The position numbers and the translations under genes were made by a program. DNA of 64,000 nt from Vicia villosa (lineage: Eukaryota > Streptophyta > Magnoliopsida > Fabales > Fabaceae). Shown here one piece after another: positions 37,670 to 50,348 of the stretch. The stretch is taken from contig NW_026705790.1 of assembly GCF_029867415.1 (NCBI RefSeq), forward strand, positions 124,001 to 188,000. The letters run 5' to 3'. Every line of letters begins with the position of its first letter. The stretch's first letter is position 1. Under the pieces are notes generated by a model. That model had not been told where the DNA came from. It saw only the letters and a list, made by a program, of their open reading frames with translations, and did no database searches.

Positions 37670-37863
37670 TTCCGTAAATGGATCTCCGGAAGCACCCCAT
37701 ATTTTGAAAAAATTTGATTTCTTCCGTAGATGCATTTACGGAAACGTACAAAATCAAAGAAATCATGTTTAAACACACCTTTTTTTCCAATTTATAAATA
37801 CTTCCATAGATGCATCTACGGAAGGTGGTGAAAACGGAGTGTTCCGTAGATGCATCTACGGAA
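37670..37863. repeat. Left palindrome cluster (4 copies)
   Basis: Copies lie at 37670-37691, 37722-37743, 37802-37823 and 37842-37863. The last is a perfect 22 bp palindrome, and the others carry one to three changes. The spacing is irregular. Confidence 0.92.
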
Positions 37864-38095
37864 CAGTCTGCTATTTTTTGAATTCTTTTAATTTTCATTT
37901 AAAAACTCCATTTTTTAAACACACACATTTTTAATTAAGAATTACATATAAAGACAACAATGCGTCGACCAATAAAAATACCATATATAAATAATGTCGG
38001 TCAAATACATAATCCGAACTCATAGTCGAGTACAGCATCAAAAATACATAAACAAATCAAATATATTTACATCATAAAATAAACTACTGAGTATC

Positions 38096-40239
38096 TCAGG
38101 TAGCATCCTGCGTACCGTCCTGGCCATGTCCTCCGGCTCCGTCTCCGCCTCTGAGTCCACCAAGGGCTCTGCTGGCTCTACCCCTGGCATCAAGTGTCCC
38201 ACAGGTCCTGCCTCGATGTCGACGGTACATAAATGCACTCTCTGTCATCCTGATCATATCCTCCAGCACACGCCTATGAGCAGTCCCCTCAGGAAAGAAA
38301 CCCTCTGCAATGGCTCCGAGGCACCTGTCAGCTATCTGACGACACAGAGGAAGAAGATCCTGAGTATGGTCCAACTGAGCCTGATGCGCACGGAGAATAT
38401 CCTTGTAGGCTGGTCCGGGCGGACCTCCCTCGGCAGCTGGAAGCATGTAGGGGTGTGAGATTCTGTTGTACTAGGAGATGTATCCCTCGGCACAGCTCCA
38501 ATCGTGCTCTGATGGCGTCGCCCGTGCCTCCTCAGGGACCACGTGTTGCTCCCAATCTGCAAAGACCTCCTCTAACTGCATGCGGGTCATAGAGATAGGA
38601 GCTGAGGCAGCAGGATCGCGAGGTATCAGTTTGCTCAAATCCAAACTTCTGTATGACGCGCTCCGGAAGATAGCGTACAATAATGGTCGAGCTGGCGGCC
38701 AACCATCTGGAGTACAGAGCTATCTCGCCAAACGGAACCGTCTTCTGATGCACAGTATAGCAGTCATACTTGATGTCCTTGGAGGCCATGCGATCAAGAC
38801 CGCGCCTGTATGGATCTGGATGCTGGTTCCCTCTACGGGGGGTGAAACGACTGGCACGCGGCATGACCTCTGTGTAGGTGGGCACCTCTTCCCAGCCAAT
38901 AATGTCTGGGAAGTGCTGTAGTATCCAAGCCTGAAAAAACAAAACACGGCTATTTTAAAGTACTATTAAAAAAAATATAAAAAGGTAAAAGAGTATAAGA
39001 TTGTTACCACTAAAAGTGTACAACTGCCTGTCACGGTCCTTGCCTTCCACAGGTATCTCTCTCCCAGTCTATAGTAATTGTATGCCAGTACAGCCGCTCC
39101 CCAATTGTACTCATGGATACATGCTATATCCGATAAGTACGTAAGGTATACGACATTAGTGTACGTCGAGCTCGTGTCCACAAAGAGCTGGGTGCCTATT
39201 AAATATAGGAAGTAGCACCTCCGAGTCCTCTCCACCTCCCAAGGGTATCATCAGGATCAGCCCCCAGCCCAGCAATCAGCATCTCCTGAGCTTCCAGCAA
39301 TCAGCATCTCCTGAGCTTCCGCTTTCGTCATCCTACCGTGACAAAAGAGGGTACCTCTAATAGGTAGATGACGCAGGAATGTCACATCATCTAGGGTGAT
39401 TGTAATCTCACCATGGGGTAGATGTAATGAGGAGGTCTCAGGATGCCATCTTTCCACAAAGGCTGCAAGCATACCACTATGTATAGTATGGTAGCCGAGC
39501 GAACAAAGGTCCCTCTAGAATGAAGCTGCCAGTATCTCCTGAAACCATGGCTGGTCAGGCTGCGTGAGATCCCTAATCTTCCGCCTATGGTTGTAGAACC
39601 TCTATGAGTCCCTGCTCTGAAATTTTATAAAAAATTTAAACGGTCAGTAATAATCAAGGTGAGAGATGAAGAAAATAAATAAATATGTAACTATCAAATA
39701 AAATTTACATCTCCATCTCATATATGTCTCGCAGCATGATCTGCATATCCAGTAAGCAGAGAGGCATCTACGGGCCCACCGGGGTACCAAATGGGCTCTG
39801 GCATAGGCACTGGCCCCCGCACCGGATCATCCTCGTGTACCTCCAGAGGTGGCCAGGCAGAAGAAGAATTTCCCCGACGAAGTCTACGTGAGGGTGGTGG
39901 CAAGTCTAAAGCTGAAGCACCCTTAGGATAATCCTGAGGTCTTCGTGATGGAGTAGTAGACGTAGAAAGCCCGGCTGGAGCGAATGATGGAGTGGGCCTG
40001 GCTGAAGCAGGTGAAAGAATGGGCCCGACTGAAGCAGATGATGGAATAGGCCTGGTTGATGCAGGTGAAAGAATGGGCCCGGCTGGAGCGGGTGTGCCAG
40101 ATGTAGAAGTAGAAGGTGGGTCAGGTACAACCGTAGCTCCAATGGTCACCTGAGATACTGCGCGCAACGTCCGTTCTCGCCGAACGGATGTGTGTTGTGC
40201 TGTCCTACCATGTATGTCCCTGTCCGGACCGTGAGTCAT
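38096..40239 (-). pseudogene. Plant mobile domain gene inside the TIR element, broken
   Basis: The frame opens with MTHGPDRDIHGRTAQH and a Pro/Ser/Ala-rich repeat (GPILSPAS, RPTPSFAP), then PGGPVDASLLTGYADHAARHI. Later PMD blocks are FYNHRRKIRDLTQPDQPWFQ, FVERWHPETSSLHLPHGEIT, FVDTSSTYTNVVYLTYLSDI, AWILQHFPDIIGWEEVPTYT, RYLPERVIQKFGF and, at the end, HQAQLDHTQDLLPLCRQIAD. Two introns are supported: about 39622-39700, and about 38935-39006 ending TTTTTTCAG/G. Breaks are a TGA where Trp is expected after AARHI, two TAG codons near 39480-39600, a 25 bp tandem duplication at 39268-39317 that shifts frame, a further shift after QKFGFEQT, and a TAG where Trp is expected after GYIS. PMD proteins MAIN and MAIL1 act in transposon silencing in Arabidopsis; this copy is transposon-borne and dead. 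Confidence 0.85.
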
Positions 40240-40324
40240 GATGTATGCATTTTAATACAAAAATGACCGGGTTAGAAACTGCGTATTTATAAATAAACAT
40301 AAAAATAAAAACAGAAAAATACTC

Positions 40325-40948
40325 TTCCGTAGATCCATCCACGGAAGCACCATTCTTCCAAAAATCCTGGGTGCTTCCGTAGATGGATCTACGGAAGGAC
40401 CTTTCTTTCAAAAACTTTGGGTGTTTTCGTAGATGCATCTACGGAAGTGCCATAACGTACATCTCTTCCGTAGATGGATCTACGGAAGCTACTGAAAGCA
40501 GAGAACGCAACAATGGCGTCTTCTCCACTGTTCATTCACCAGAAAAACCATTTTTGTGCCTTGATCGTGCGTTTAAACCCTAAAACATTACCTACATTGT
40601 CTATAAACACTATTTCTAAACCTATCCAATCAACTATACACCTAAATATCGAATTCTAATTCGATTCCACAACTACTCTAAAATAACTCGAAATATCAAA
40701 AACTTACCGATTAAATTGATATTTAAACTTGATAGAATGTGTAGGTTGTTGATGTTAACAATGCCGGCCGAACTCGAGAGAAAAAAATACAATGGAGGGA
40801 GTTGTTTGATTTTTGGGTTGGGAGGGTTTTTAAGAGAGAGAACAAATGAAAACTGAAGAATGGGGAGGGAATGGTCTGGCGCGAACTATAACATCAAACT
40901 CTTCCATAGATGAATCTAGGGAATGTTTCCGTAGATACATCTACGGAA
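40325..40948. repeat. Right palindrome cluster (6 copies)
   Basis: Copies lie at 40325-40346, 40375-40396, 40425-40446, 40466-40487, 40902-40923 and 40927-40948. Several have GG instead of GC at the centre but keep both 10 bp arms. The first four sit just upstream of the PMD gene start, so they could also lie in its promoter. Confidence 0.92.
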
Positions 40949-41073
40949 CAAAGTAAATTTAAACAAAAAAAAAGATACTTCCAAAAATCCTCCACATAAA
41001 CACGAGGGCAAAATTGTCTTTTCGATGGTGCGCCTAAATATTATGGAATGAGGTGAGAAATTTTCTAGAAAGA

Positions 41074-42112
<1,039 letters not shown>

Positions 42113-42118
42113 GTTGTT

Positions 42119-42489
42119 GGCGCAACAAACAGGGGACGGTCGAGCGAGGAGCATTCTTACTTCTTTAGGGACATTCCTTTGAGTAACACACCTTTGTGGA
42201 AGACAACGCACTTGTCCACCTAAAACCTTAAGGTGATAAGTGAGTGAGTTCTCCCACTTATAAATGCTCAAGTCACCACATTCATATTCAATGTGAGACT
42301 ATTTCTCCACACCCACACTTGTAAGTCGAAGCTCTCTCTTCCACATACACTTGTACCGCTGTTGACTCTCTTCAACAGGACAATCTTACCCACATGCAGG
42401 ACGCTAACCCACAAGTCCATGTTGAGATACTTTCGATACAAGTAAGTCGGACCCTTTCATAGAATCAAAGGCTCTGATACCAATTTGTT
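42119..42489 (-). mobile_element. TRIM relative, one end only
   Basis: Shares cacttgtccacctaaaacct and taaggtgataagtgagtgag-like text, plus the cttcaac...cccac interior order, with the TRIM at 30040-30591. On the minus strand TTGGTATCAGAGCC near 42469-42484 is an initiator-Met primer site. The sequence beyond it does not repeat the left LTR, so the element is truncated or fused to another repeat. Confidence 0.6.
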
Positions 42490-43255
42490 AGTGTGTGAGG
42501 CACTTTTAGTGAGAGGAGAGAAGAGAGAAAATAAGGAAATAAGGATTCATATTCACTTGAATTGTAATGGTGTGTACAGATAATGATACAGACTATGATT
42601 ATTTATATACAATCCTGATTGGGCATGGGCTTACATAACTTAAATTATATTTGATATAATTAAATTAGATTAGATTTGATATTATATAATATCTCAACAA
42701 TATCTCAACACGTGTTCCATTAATTTTTATATTTATATTAAAAGTAAACTAATTTTCATCATGGTCAATGTTTTCAACCATGGTGAAATGTGAGATTCAT
42801 TTTTATTATGTCATGTATGCTTTTGGGTGCAATATCTTAGGAACAATCTTCGAATTCCAACATAGACAATTTAGTTATTAAAATCTCAGGGTGTGCAATA
42901 TCTTTATTCATTTTTACGATCTTGAAAATTTTGGCCTTAAAGATAAATGTTAAAGTTCAAACATATTGTTGACTTGATAGAGTGAAACTTAACATTATTC
43001 TTCAAACAAAATTTTCAATATAATATATTAGAATCATCAAAGCCTAAACCCTACAACTTTTAAAGAATAGTATATGAAGTTTGAAGAAGCAATGAGTTGA
43101 GTTTAGTAGAAGGTGAATGACGCGCATGTTCAATTTTTATAGATAAATCATTATAACCTTTTATCATGGGATCGAAGCCATACATGTTTCACATTTTCCC
43201 TTGCTTGCATGTACGCCGAGAGGAAAAGTGGTGATAACCTTTCATTACGCCACTA
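42490..43255. other. Repeat-derived DNA, no gene recognised
   Basis: Starts TGTTAGTGTGTGAGGCAC next to the primer site of the TRIM relative and may be part of another LTR. Not resolved. Confidence 0.35.
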
Positions 43256-43259
43256 AAAA

Positions 43260-43690
43260 AACCGATATAATAACCTTTTTCAAATTGAAATAAAATAGAT
43301 TATTAATAGTAGTGATACTGATATAAAATTGTGTCATTAACCAATTTTACAATTTCATTAACCAACCGTTTACATTTCATTAACCAATTAAATTTTACTA
43401 CTAAAAGTTATTTTTAATATCTGAACTTTTATTAACCAATTTCATAACTTCATTAACCAACATTTTACACTCCATTAACCAATTTTATTTTACTACTAAA
43501 CTATTTTTAATATCTGAACATTTATTAACCAATTTCATTACTTTATTAACCAATTTATTACTTTTCATTAACCAATTTTGTTTTACTACTAAATTATTTT
43601 AACATTTTAGCGTTTATTAACCAACTTGATGACTTCATTAACCAATTTTTTAAATATCATTAATCAACTTTATCACTGTTTACTGTTCAC
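43260..43690. repeat. Imperfect array of an ATTAACCAA motif
   Basis: The word ttaaccaa recurs about ten times, spaced by about 20-30 bp of T-rich text. Larger units of about 120 bp (ttttactactaaa...) are visible. Similar words occur at 21890-22110 and 23390-23600. Confidence 0.7.
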
Positions 43691-44039
43691 GTACATGTCA
43701 CTGTTCATAAAATATTTTTTTATTTTAAAAAATACTATTCATCGTATAAATACGGTGAATTGTGTTAGATGCATGTATTGATATAGGAATTTGGTGTATG
43801 GATAGCATTACTCTACTAAAATATCAATATTTCAAAAAGAAACTTTAGTCTTGTTTTACAGTTCTCTCATTCTTTTATGAATTTCTCTATTTCTTTTAAC
43901 CATCAAACACAACATTGTTGATTTTTTTTTTACTTTCAACATTTGCCCCAACTTTTTCTTGCACAACACATCGGTTTGAAGTCAACTTCCTCTTTTCACT
44001 CTAAACATTTTTCATGATATTGCAAAACTAAGAGAGACA

Positions 44040-44115
44040 ACTACTATAAAAAAAGAGTTTTTTACAACAGTTGGTAAAGATATATCATCACGAGTGATTA
44101 ATTGTGGTAATGTAG
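44040..44115. mobile_element. Possible CACTA (En/Spm) end
   Basis: actactataaaaaaagagtt followed by tttacaacagttgg resembles CACTA-superfamily termini, but the leading CACTA is imperfect and no partner end was found. Confidence 0.25.
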
Positions 44116-45272
44116 TGATGCTTTCCATCTAGAGTGAGTTGAATAAAGCTATTTATCTTGCAAAGCAGGTAACCTGGAAAAGTAATCTCTTAGTTTAAGT
44201 ACTCAATGGGAAATATCACTTTTCTTCATGAAGAAGCAAGATAGTACAACTCTCAAACCACACAGCCAAATGGTCTGATTCTTTCACCCACAAACCCTAA
44301 TTTTTACCTATAAAACAGAGGGCATTGCTCATTGCATCAAACACACCAGAATTCCCCAAGTCACTACCCAACTTGAAATTCTCATTTTATGTTACTTGCA
44401 TTTTAAGAGCCATTTTGAGTGGTAGAGATTCTGAGTGTCAAGCAATCATTCAAACAACTTCTAAACATCATTTAGAAGCTATCTATCACAATCACCACCC
44501 TCCAAAACACCTCAAACCAAAAATCACCATTGAACCTCCATTAAAGGTCATCCTTAGGCCATAAACTGAAACCTTTCATTTGACTCGAGCATTTCTTGGT
44601 CTTTCACCTCAGATACCTTCCATATTACATATAGAAGCTATCCAAACACTCAATCCATTGATGTAACACTTGGAACCAAGAGTTCCATCCATAATTTTTT
44701 TGTATTGTAGGTACTATCGGATTTGGAGATCCAGGGTGTTTCAAAGCAAACCAAACATTCCATTAGCTTCAGTGAGGTACAAGGAAGCTTCCCAGGTCAT
44801 CAAAACATTTTTGGAAGTGCTCTAACACAGGTTTCGATCTCCATTTTCAGAGGTATAAAAATCAACTTTGAACTCTATGGTTTAAGCATCAATTGTTGCG
44901 TTTCTTGATACCAATCTGTTTGTTTTGATACATTGAATAAAAGCCATAAGGTTTTAGGGATTGATTGTGCATATTCATCATTTAATTTTTGTTTGAAGTT
45001 TAGGGTTCATAGAATTTTTCTGGAAATTAATGAGTTAGAATTAAAATGAATTAATGAGAGTCATATGATTGGATTCCTGATGAAGTTTCGAGCAACTTTC
45101 ATGTTTACATCTTCGTGAATGGTTGAGAAATGAGGGAGCTTGAATTTCAAGCCATGGCTTTGGTTTTGTTGTCTCAACGAAGAAGATGATGGTCGTGGCG
45201 CCATTTCTCTAGTTTTCAAAATCAATTTTATCTTATGCTTAATGTAACACATTTGCTAAATGACTTCATCGT

Positions 45273-45340
45273 ATTGGCTCAGCTGGCAGGCGTGTGTGTG
45301 TTAAGGCTTTCATGTATAGGGGCGTGAGTTTGATCCGCCC
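45273..45340 (+). other. tRNA-like module 1 in the LTR
   Basis: ttggctcagctggcaggcg (box A-like) and gagtttgatcc (box B-like) are separated by about 35 bp. It does not fold as a complete tRNA by eye. Confidence 0.45.
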
Positions 45341-45433
45341 CTTTTGCATTTTTGGTGATTTTATTTTGTTTTACCATTTACCAACTAATTTTGATATATT
45401 ATAAACTGTATGGGCCTTATGATCAAATGCAAG

Positions 45434-45503
45434 CAGCTGGCCTAGTGGCTAAGCTTTTGGCTTGCAACCTTGAGGGCGTGGGTTCAAGTCCCTTGGGGAC
45501 CAA
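45434..45503 (+). other. tRNA-like module 2 in the LTR
   Basis: ctggcctagtggctaagc (box A-like) is followed by gtgggttcaagtccc (box B). The spacing is near that of a tRNA, but acceptor pairing is poor. Confidence 0.5.
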
Positions 45504-45860
45504 AACCAATTTTTTTAGCACTTATTTTCATTCTTTTTTAACCCTAATTTGAACCTTCGATCTTTAGCTTCACCATGTTAATATAACTTGTTGCTTTTAT
45601 CATTGTCTTTGTTTATGTACATAAACTTGTTGATTTTATTCCTTGTACACTTGTACTTTATTCATTGTATTATCATTGTATATATACTTTGTTCACTAAC
45701 CATATGCATGAGATATTTATCCATTCATCATCCATCATCCATCATATTCATTCATACATGAAATGATTCCAAGGTACAAATATCCTTTTATCCATTATCA
45801 TTTGAGTTTGCATTGATCTCTTTGTTATACTCACTTGTTTTCTTTTGTGACACATGTTAT

Positions 45861-45883
45861 CACACACACACACACACACACAC
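45861..45883. repeat. (CA)n microsatellite
   Basis: Short pure CA run within the LTR. Confidence 0.9.
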
Positions 45884-46689
45884 TTGAGGTATCCTTGATT
45901 GATTGCTTAAGTTGTTGTTGAAATATCTAAAGGAATGAGAATGGTATTGACTAAAATTGTCAAGGTACTCAATCTCTTTTCCAATCTCTTTTATCTTTGT
46001 GCTTAGTATTGTTAAAGCTTTGCACCCCACTTGTTTTTGAAAATGGTTTTGTATTGTTAAAGCTCAACCTTTTTAAAACTCGACCCGTGGTTTTGTATTG
46101 TAAAAACTCAACCAACTTCTTTTAAACTTTAGCCTTGTATTGTTAAAGCTTGGTTCCTTTTATTAAAACTTGTTAAGTATTGTTAAAGCTTAACATTTTA
46201 AAAACCCGTTGAATATTGTTAAAGCTCAACACCCAAAAAGATTTTGCCACTTGGCTCTTTTATTTTCCTTTTAAGAGGAACTACAAAAGCTCTGACTTTC
46301 CTATTACACTTAAGGGGTATGTAGGCCTAAGATGCGATGTTTTATCGAGCTCACTTTTAAAACCTTCTTTTCTCATCCTCCCACTCTATTTAAACAAAAA
46401 CACAAAGGCATTTTTCATAATAACAACAACAATGATAACAATATTTTCAGATAGGCTCCTATGGAGTACCATAGATGTGAGGGGTGCTTAAAACCTTCCC
46501 CTTGCATAACAAACCCCCTTACCCAAATCTCTGTTTAGTTTATTAGTTTTGATTTTAAATAATTTTGTGGGTTTTATTCGCTCTTTCTCCCATTTTCTTT
46601 GGAAACAATAAAGCGCGGTGGCGACTCTGTTTAAAACATATGAGCTAAGTCAATTCAATGGCTTTAGTTTCACAAATTTTACCGCTACA

Positions 46690-47765
46690 CACCTCGGTTT
46701 GGTGGTAGAGGCAAAGAAATGTGACTTGGAAAGTATACTACTTTTTTTTCGTTTGAACTGCGAACTGAGGAAATAAGTTGAACTTGTCATGGATTCGATC
46801 CCGAACAACAATATTTTTTTGATACTAAAAAACTGCACTACTTTTTACTTCGATTTGAAATAATAACCGATGGAAAATAGCTTGTTTACATACTTTTTTT
46901 GTTTTAACCTGTTTTTTTTCTTTTCAATGTGCCAAAATTCTAAATCTTCCACATCAACATCATCACCAACAACAACAATAACAAAAAAAAAGAATCGTTA
47001 AACATAAATCACAACAACAATAACTAGAACAAAATCAATAGAGCCTTTATTTAGTGGTCATTGACAATTGATTATCATATCATTTTTGACGAATACGATA
47101 ACTACAATGTGTTCCTTACATTATAATCTCGAGAGGAAAATGAAAGATATTATTAATTGGTAAGTGTATGTTTATATTAAACTTTAAGATAAAAAATCTG
47201 TCTGAACTATCAAGATGTTAAAGTGTATGATATCACAACATCTGCTAGAACATCTGTCAAAACACATAAAAGCTGAACCTGTTACCACAGCAGGACTAAA
47301 TATTTTAACATCTTACTCAACAACAGTTAAGAACCATGTTTTAGCAAAATTATGTCAATTACAAGAACCATGGAACTAACAGTTTTATTTTAATAGTTTA
47401 CAATTTTAATTTTGTTTGATTCTAAAAAAAATATTTTTTTAATTTTATGGTAATAATCACTAGTACACAAACAACATTAGAATTATTGATGTAATACCGA
47501 TTTTATTAAAAAATATATTAAATTTATATAGAATGGCAATTTTATAATTAAAATGAAAAATCTAATTTGAATGTTAATCATTAATACCCAATGTTTAGGA
47601 AACCTAATGTCTAATGTACGTTACTTTTGTTACAAATAAATTTATTTAATGTTAGACACCTGATTTATGAAAAATAAGTATAAAATAATATAATGATAAA
47701 ACTCACATATACAAAATCATACATGATTTTAAAAATATTAGATGGGATACCAAAATTAAAGTTTA
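46690..47765. other. AT-rich DNA, no gene recognised
   Basis: No domain-bearing frame. An ORF at 46650-46838 overlaps the LTR end and is not credible. Confidence 0.4.
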
Positions 47766-47800
47766 CTAGTGTCTTACCCGTGCGTTCGCACGGGTACCCG
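47766..47800 (-). mobile_element. Helitron 3' end
   Basis: On the minus strand a 20 bp hairpin ACCCGTGCGAACGCACGGGT (47776-47795, 9 bp stem) is followed by AAGACA and CTAG, then T. A GC-rich hairpin a few bases before CTAG, inserted between A and T, is the hallmark of Helitron 3' termini. The 5' TC end was not located. The element would extend rightward and may have been cut by the Ogre insertion. Confidence 0.75.
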
Positions 47801-48508
47801 TCGTTTTTGCGCATTGTGATTGAGAAAAATAAAAGATATTAGTAAAAGATTAAGTTTTGGGTAAAATTGAAAAAGTTATAAAAATAGTTATATTTTATTT
47901 GACAAATTATAATGAAGGAAAAGTTTTAAAATCGCAAATTCACAATTTATAATGAAGAAATATTCAATCAAATTATATAATTCAATTAGTGATAACTATT
48001 TAATATAATTGATTAAACTACAAACTATTAGCCCAATATCAAACTATCAAGAGAATGATTATTTTTGGCTAGCTAAGGAGAAAATTAATTATTTTGGCTC
48101 AATTATAACTACAAACTATCAGCCCAATCTAAAACTATCAGCTCTCTCTTGTAGGCCAATGAGAAACCACTACAAACTCTATTTATAATAATGATTCATT
48201 CAAAATACATAATTAATAGAAAAATACTTTGACCAGTTACTTCATGTTCCCGTTAATATTCATTATTTTGATAAGTAACTTCGTATTCCCGTTAATATTT
48301 CAAATTTATTCCCGTTAATTTTCAATATTTTGATCAGTAACTTCTGTCATACCCAAAAATTTGCCCATCACATTTTTACTTTCAGGCTCATACAAGTATC
48401 AAAAGCTCAAGACTTGACTGAATGCACACTCCCCTAATCAAAGGGTCCTCAAATTAGGGTTTTGGATTTGCTAAGGAGAAAGGATGTATCAAGGCCTCAA
48501 GTAAGCTT

Positions 48509-50306
48509 TGTAACACCCTTCTAAACCCCGCGGAAATTAACATTAAAATCAGAGTAAAACATGAAGAAGAGTATTACAACGCCAACAAAATAAACAATAT
48601 TCATGTCATGCCATAAAGGAACGATAAACCAAAAATTATTCAGGTAGCATGTTAACACAGCGGAATATTCTTAACAACTGAATAATCAAACATCTGGAGT
48701 CGAAGACTCATAATTCAACCATAAACCATAAACAAAACAGAAGTTTATCAGCCAATCCTAAAATAACGTTCCCGGTGTTACACGACCAGAGCATGACACT
48801 GACCCAACCGACTCTAACGAACTACTTGACGAGCTAATCCTCACCAAGTACACAAGCTACTCCTCAATCTGAAAAATAACAACAGTAAGGGTGAGTTTCA
48901 TTCGCATTAACAAATGTTATAGGTATATAAACAATACAACTTCATCCATACATTATTCACCCAAATCAATTATATTCAGATAATATAGCAACATTCATAC
49001 CAAAATACACACAAATCATAACATTGGACAACTTCCATTCATGTTACAATTATACACAACAACCTAATGCAATGCAACTAAATGCATGTGGTACCAAACA
49101 TGGGATAACCCATCTCACCGATCCACCACCATAAAGATTCGGCTACTTCTCTCACCAATTCCACACAATGGGAATTAGCTACCGCTGTCCCACCACCATA
49201 AGGGATACAGCCCACAACATGATTATGAAATGCATGTATCAACCTTAACATGCTCATCATCAACATTAATCAACCAAATATCATAATCATCAACCAATGC
49301 AATAACAATATAATCCACCACAACCAATTAAATCAAGTGTTTAAACTAAATTCGAGTCACAACTCAAACACTGTTTTATTGCATATCTCACTGAATTAGT
49401 CTCACTATGTTCGAAACGACACATCAAACAGACTAACAGTTAAAAATTATACATCGTTAAACTTTAACAAAAGAAATCCAAACAGCACAGCACGCGGCGC
49501 CAACATCCACACGCGGCGCGAAACGAGGAAAAATTACGCCTTCGCGGCGCCAACACCTACACGCGGCGCGACGCGAGGAAAAAGTTACGCCTTCGCGGCG
49601 CCAACACAGGTACGCGGCGCGACCTGTGCGTATCAAAACATCTTACCATTCAATCCACCTGTTCGCGGCGCCACCCTGTGCACGCGGCGCGAACCGGTGA
49701 TTTCAGAAATCCCAACCTGCAGAAAACAGCATTCTATGCCTCCCAAATACTCTCAAATCATACCAGTACGAATTTCAGCAGAATAAACCACACATACGAC
49801 ATAAAATGCACGTTTACACATACTTCTAATCAGGTTTAACATCATTGTTCATCACCAATCATCATTCACAACCTAATTGAATCAAAGTTCTATAAACCCC
49901 AAAACCCCAAACCGACATATAATCCGATTCGAAATCCTAACATACAAATTCCATCGAATCATTCATACATCCCATAATAGAGGTTAATGAGAAGAATCCC
50001 CCCTTACCTCGATGTCGAATTCTTGAATTCTCTTCCTCTTCGCACTTGCTCCTCTCCCAATTTCACGTTCAATCTCCTCTGCTCCCTTTTGGTTCTTTTT
50101 TCACCAAAAATACTCCTCTTTTCTATTTTTATGAAAATATACTTTATTTTAGAAAAGGGCTTTGCACTGATACACCCCCCCAACTGCTACTTACAACACT
50201 GGCCCATTAGCCTTATTTCATCCATATTTCCCAAATAATCCAATTAATTCTAATATTTAATAAAAAATTTAATTAAATTAAATAAAGAATTTTATGGGGT
50301 GTTACA
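48509..50306 (-). repeat. Tekay 3' LTR
   Basis: 1798 bp, TG...CA. I found no difference from the 5' LTR in any stretch compared by eye. The embedded short frames at 49078 and 49987 recur unchanged in the other LTR. Confidence 0.97.
49488..49708. repeat. CG-rich GGCGCC repeat in the 3' LTR
   Basis: Four imperfect units, each with CGCGGCGCCA paired with ACGCGGCGCGA, stand out as a CpG-rich patch in AT-rich DNA. The same array is at 55832-56052 in the other LTR. Confidence 0.9.
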
Positions 50307-50319
50307 ACTCTCCCCCACT
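50307..50319 (-). other. Tekay polypurine tract
   Basis: The minus strand reads AGTGGGGGAGAGT directly before the 3' LTR, where plus-strand DNA synthesis would be primed. Confidence 0.85.
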
Positions 50320-50348
50320 AGAAAAGTTTTCGTCCTCGAAAACATACC

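Larger units (their letters stand above)
37604..41065 (-). mobile_element. PMD-carrying TIR transposon with palindrome clusters, 3462 bp
   Basis: Perfect 12 bp inverted termini GAAAATTTCTCA (37604-37615) and TGAGAAATTTTC (41054-41065) are flanked by an exact 8 bp duplication TAGAAAGA (37596-37603 and 41066-41073). Both subterminal regions share a TTTTGCCC block and carry clusters of a palindrome with the core TCCGTAGATGCATCTACGGA. The only gene is a broken PMD gene on the minus strand. No transposase domain is present, so the superfamily is uncertain: the 8 bp duplication suits hAT, while the A/T-rich GA-start terminus and gene cargo recall MULEs. Sequence like the joined flanks exists at 36290-36390, which supports insertion at this point. 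Confidence 0.88.
44170..46689 (+). mobile_element. Ogre/Tat-like LTR (solo or truncated)
   Basis: A promoter-like cctataaaacagagggcatt lies near 44308. The 3' part reads taaaaccttccccttgcata, aataaagcgcggtggcgact and finally accgctaca, matching in order the end of the Ogre LTR at 59578. No primer site follows 46689, so this is a solo LTR or a 3' LTR. The left border is not fixed; 44170 is only an outer guess. Confidence 0.6.

Noticed and set aside
37670..40948. CRISPR-like array
   Set aside because: The repeats are palindromes with irregular spacing inside a plant transposon. There are no uniform spacers or cas genes.
45434..45503. Functional tRNA gene
   Set aside because: A and B boxes are present, but the acceptor and anticodon stems do not pair convincingly by eye, and the module lies inside an LTR.
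49078..49266. 62-codon frame in the Tekay LTR, repeated at 55422
   Set aside because: It repeats only because the LTRs are duplicates. It has no start context or domain.
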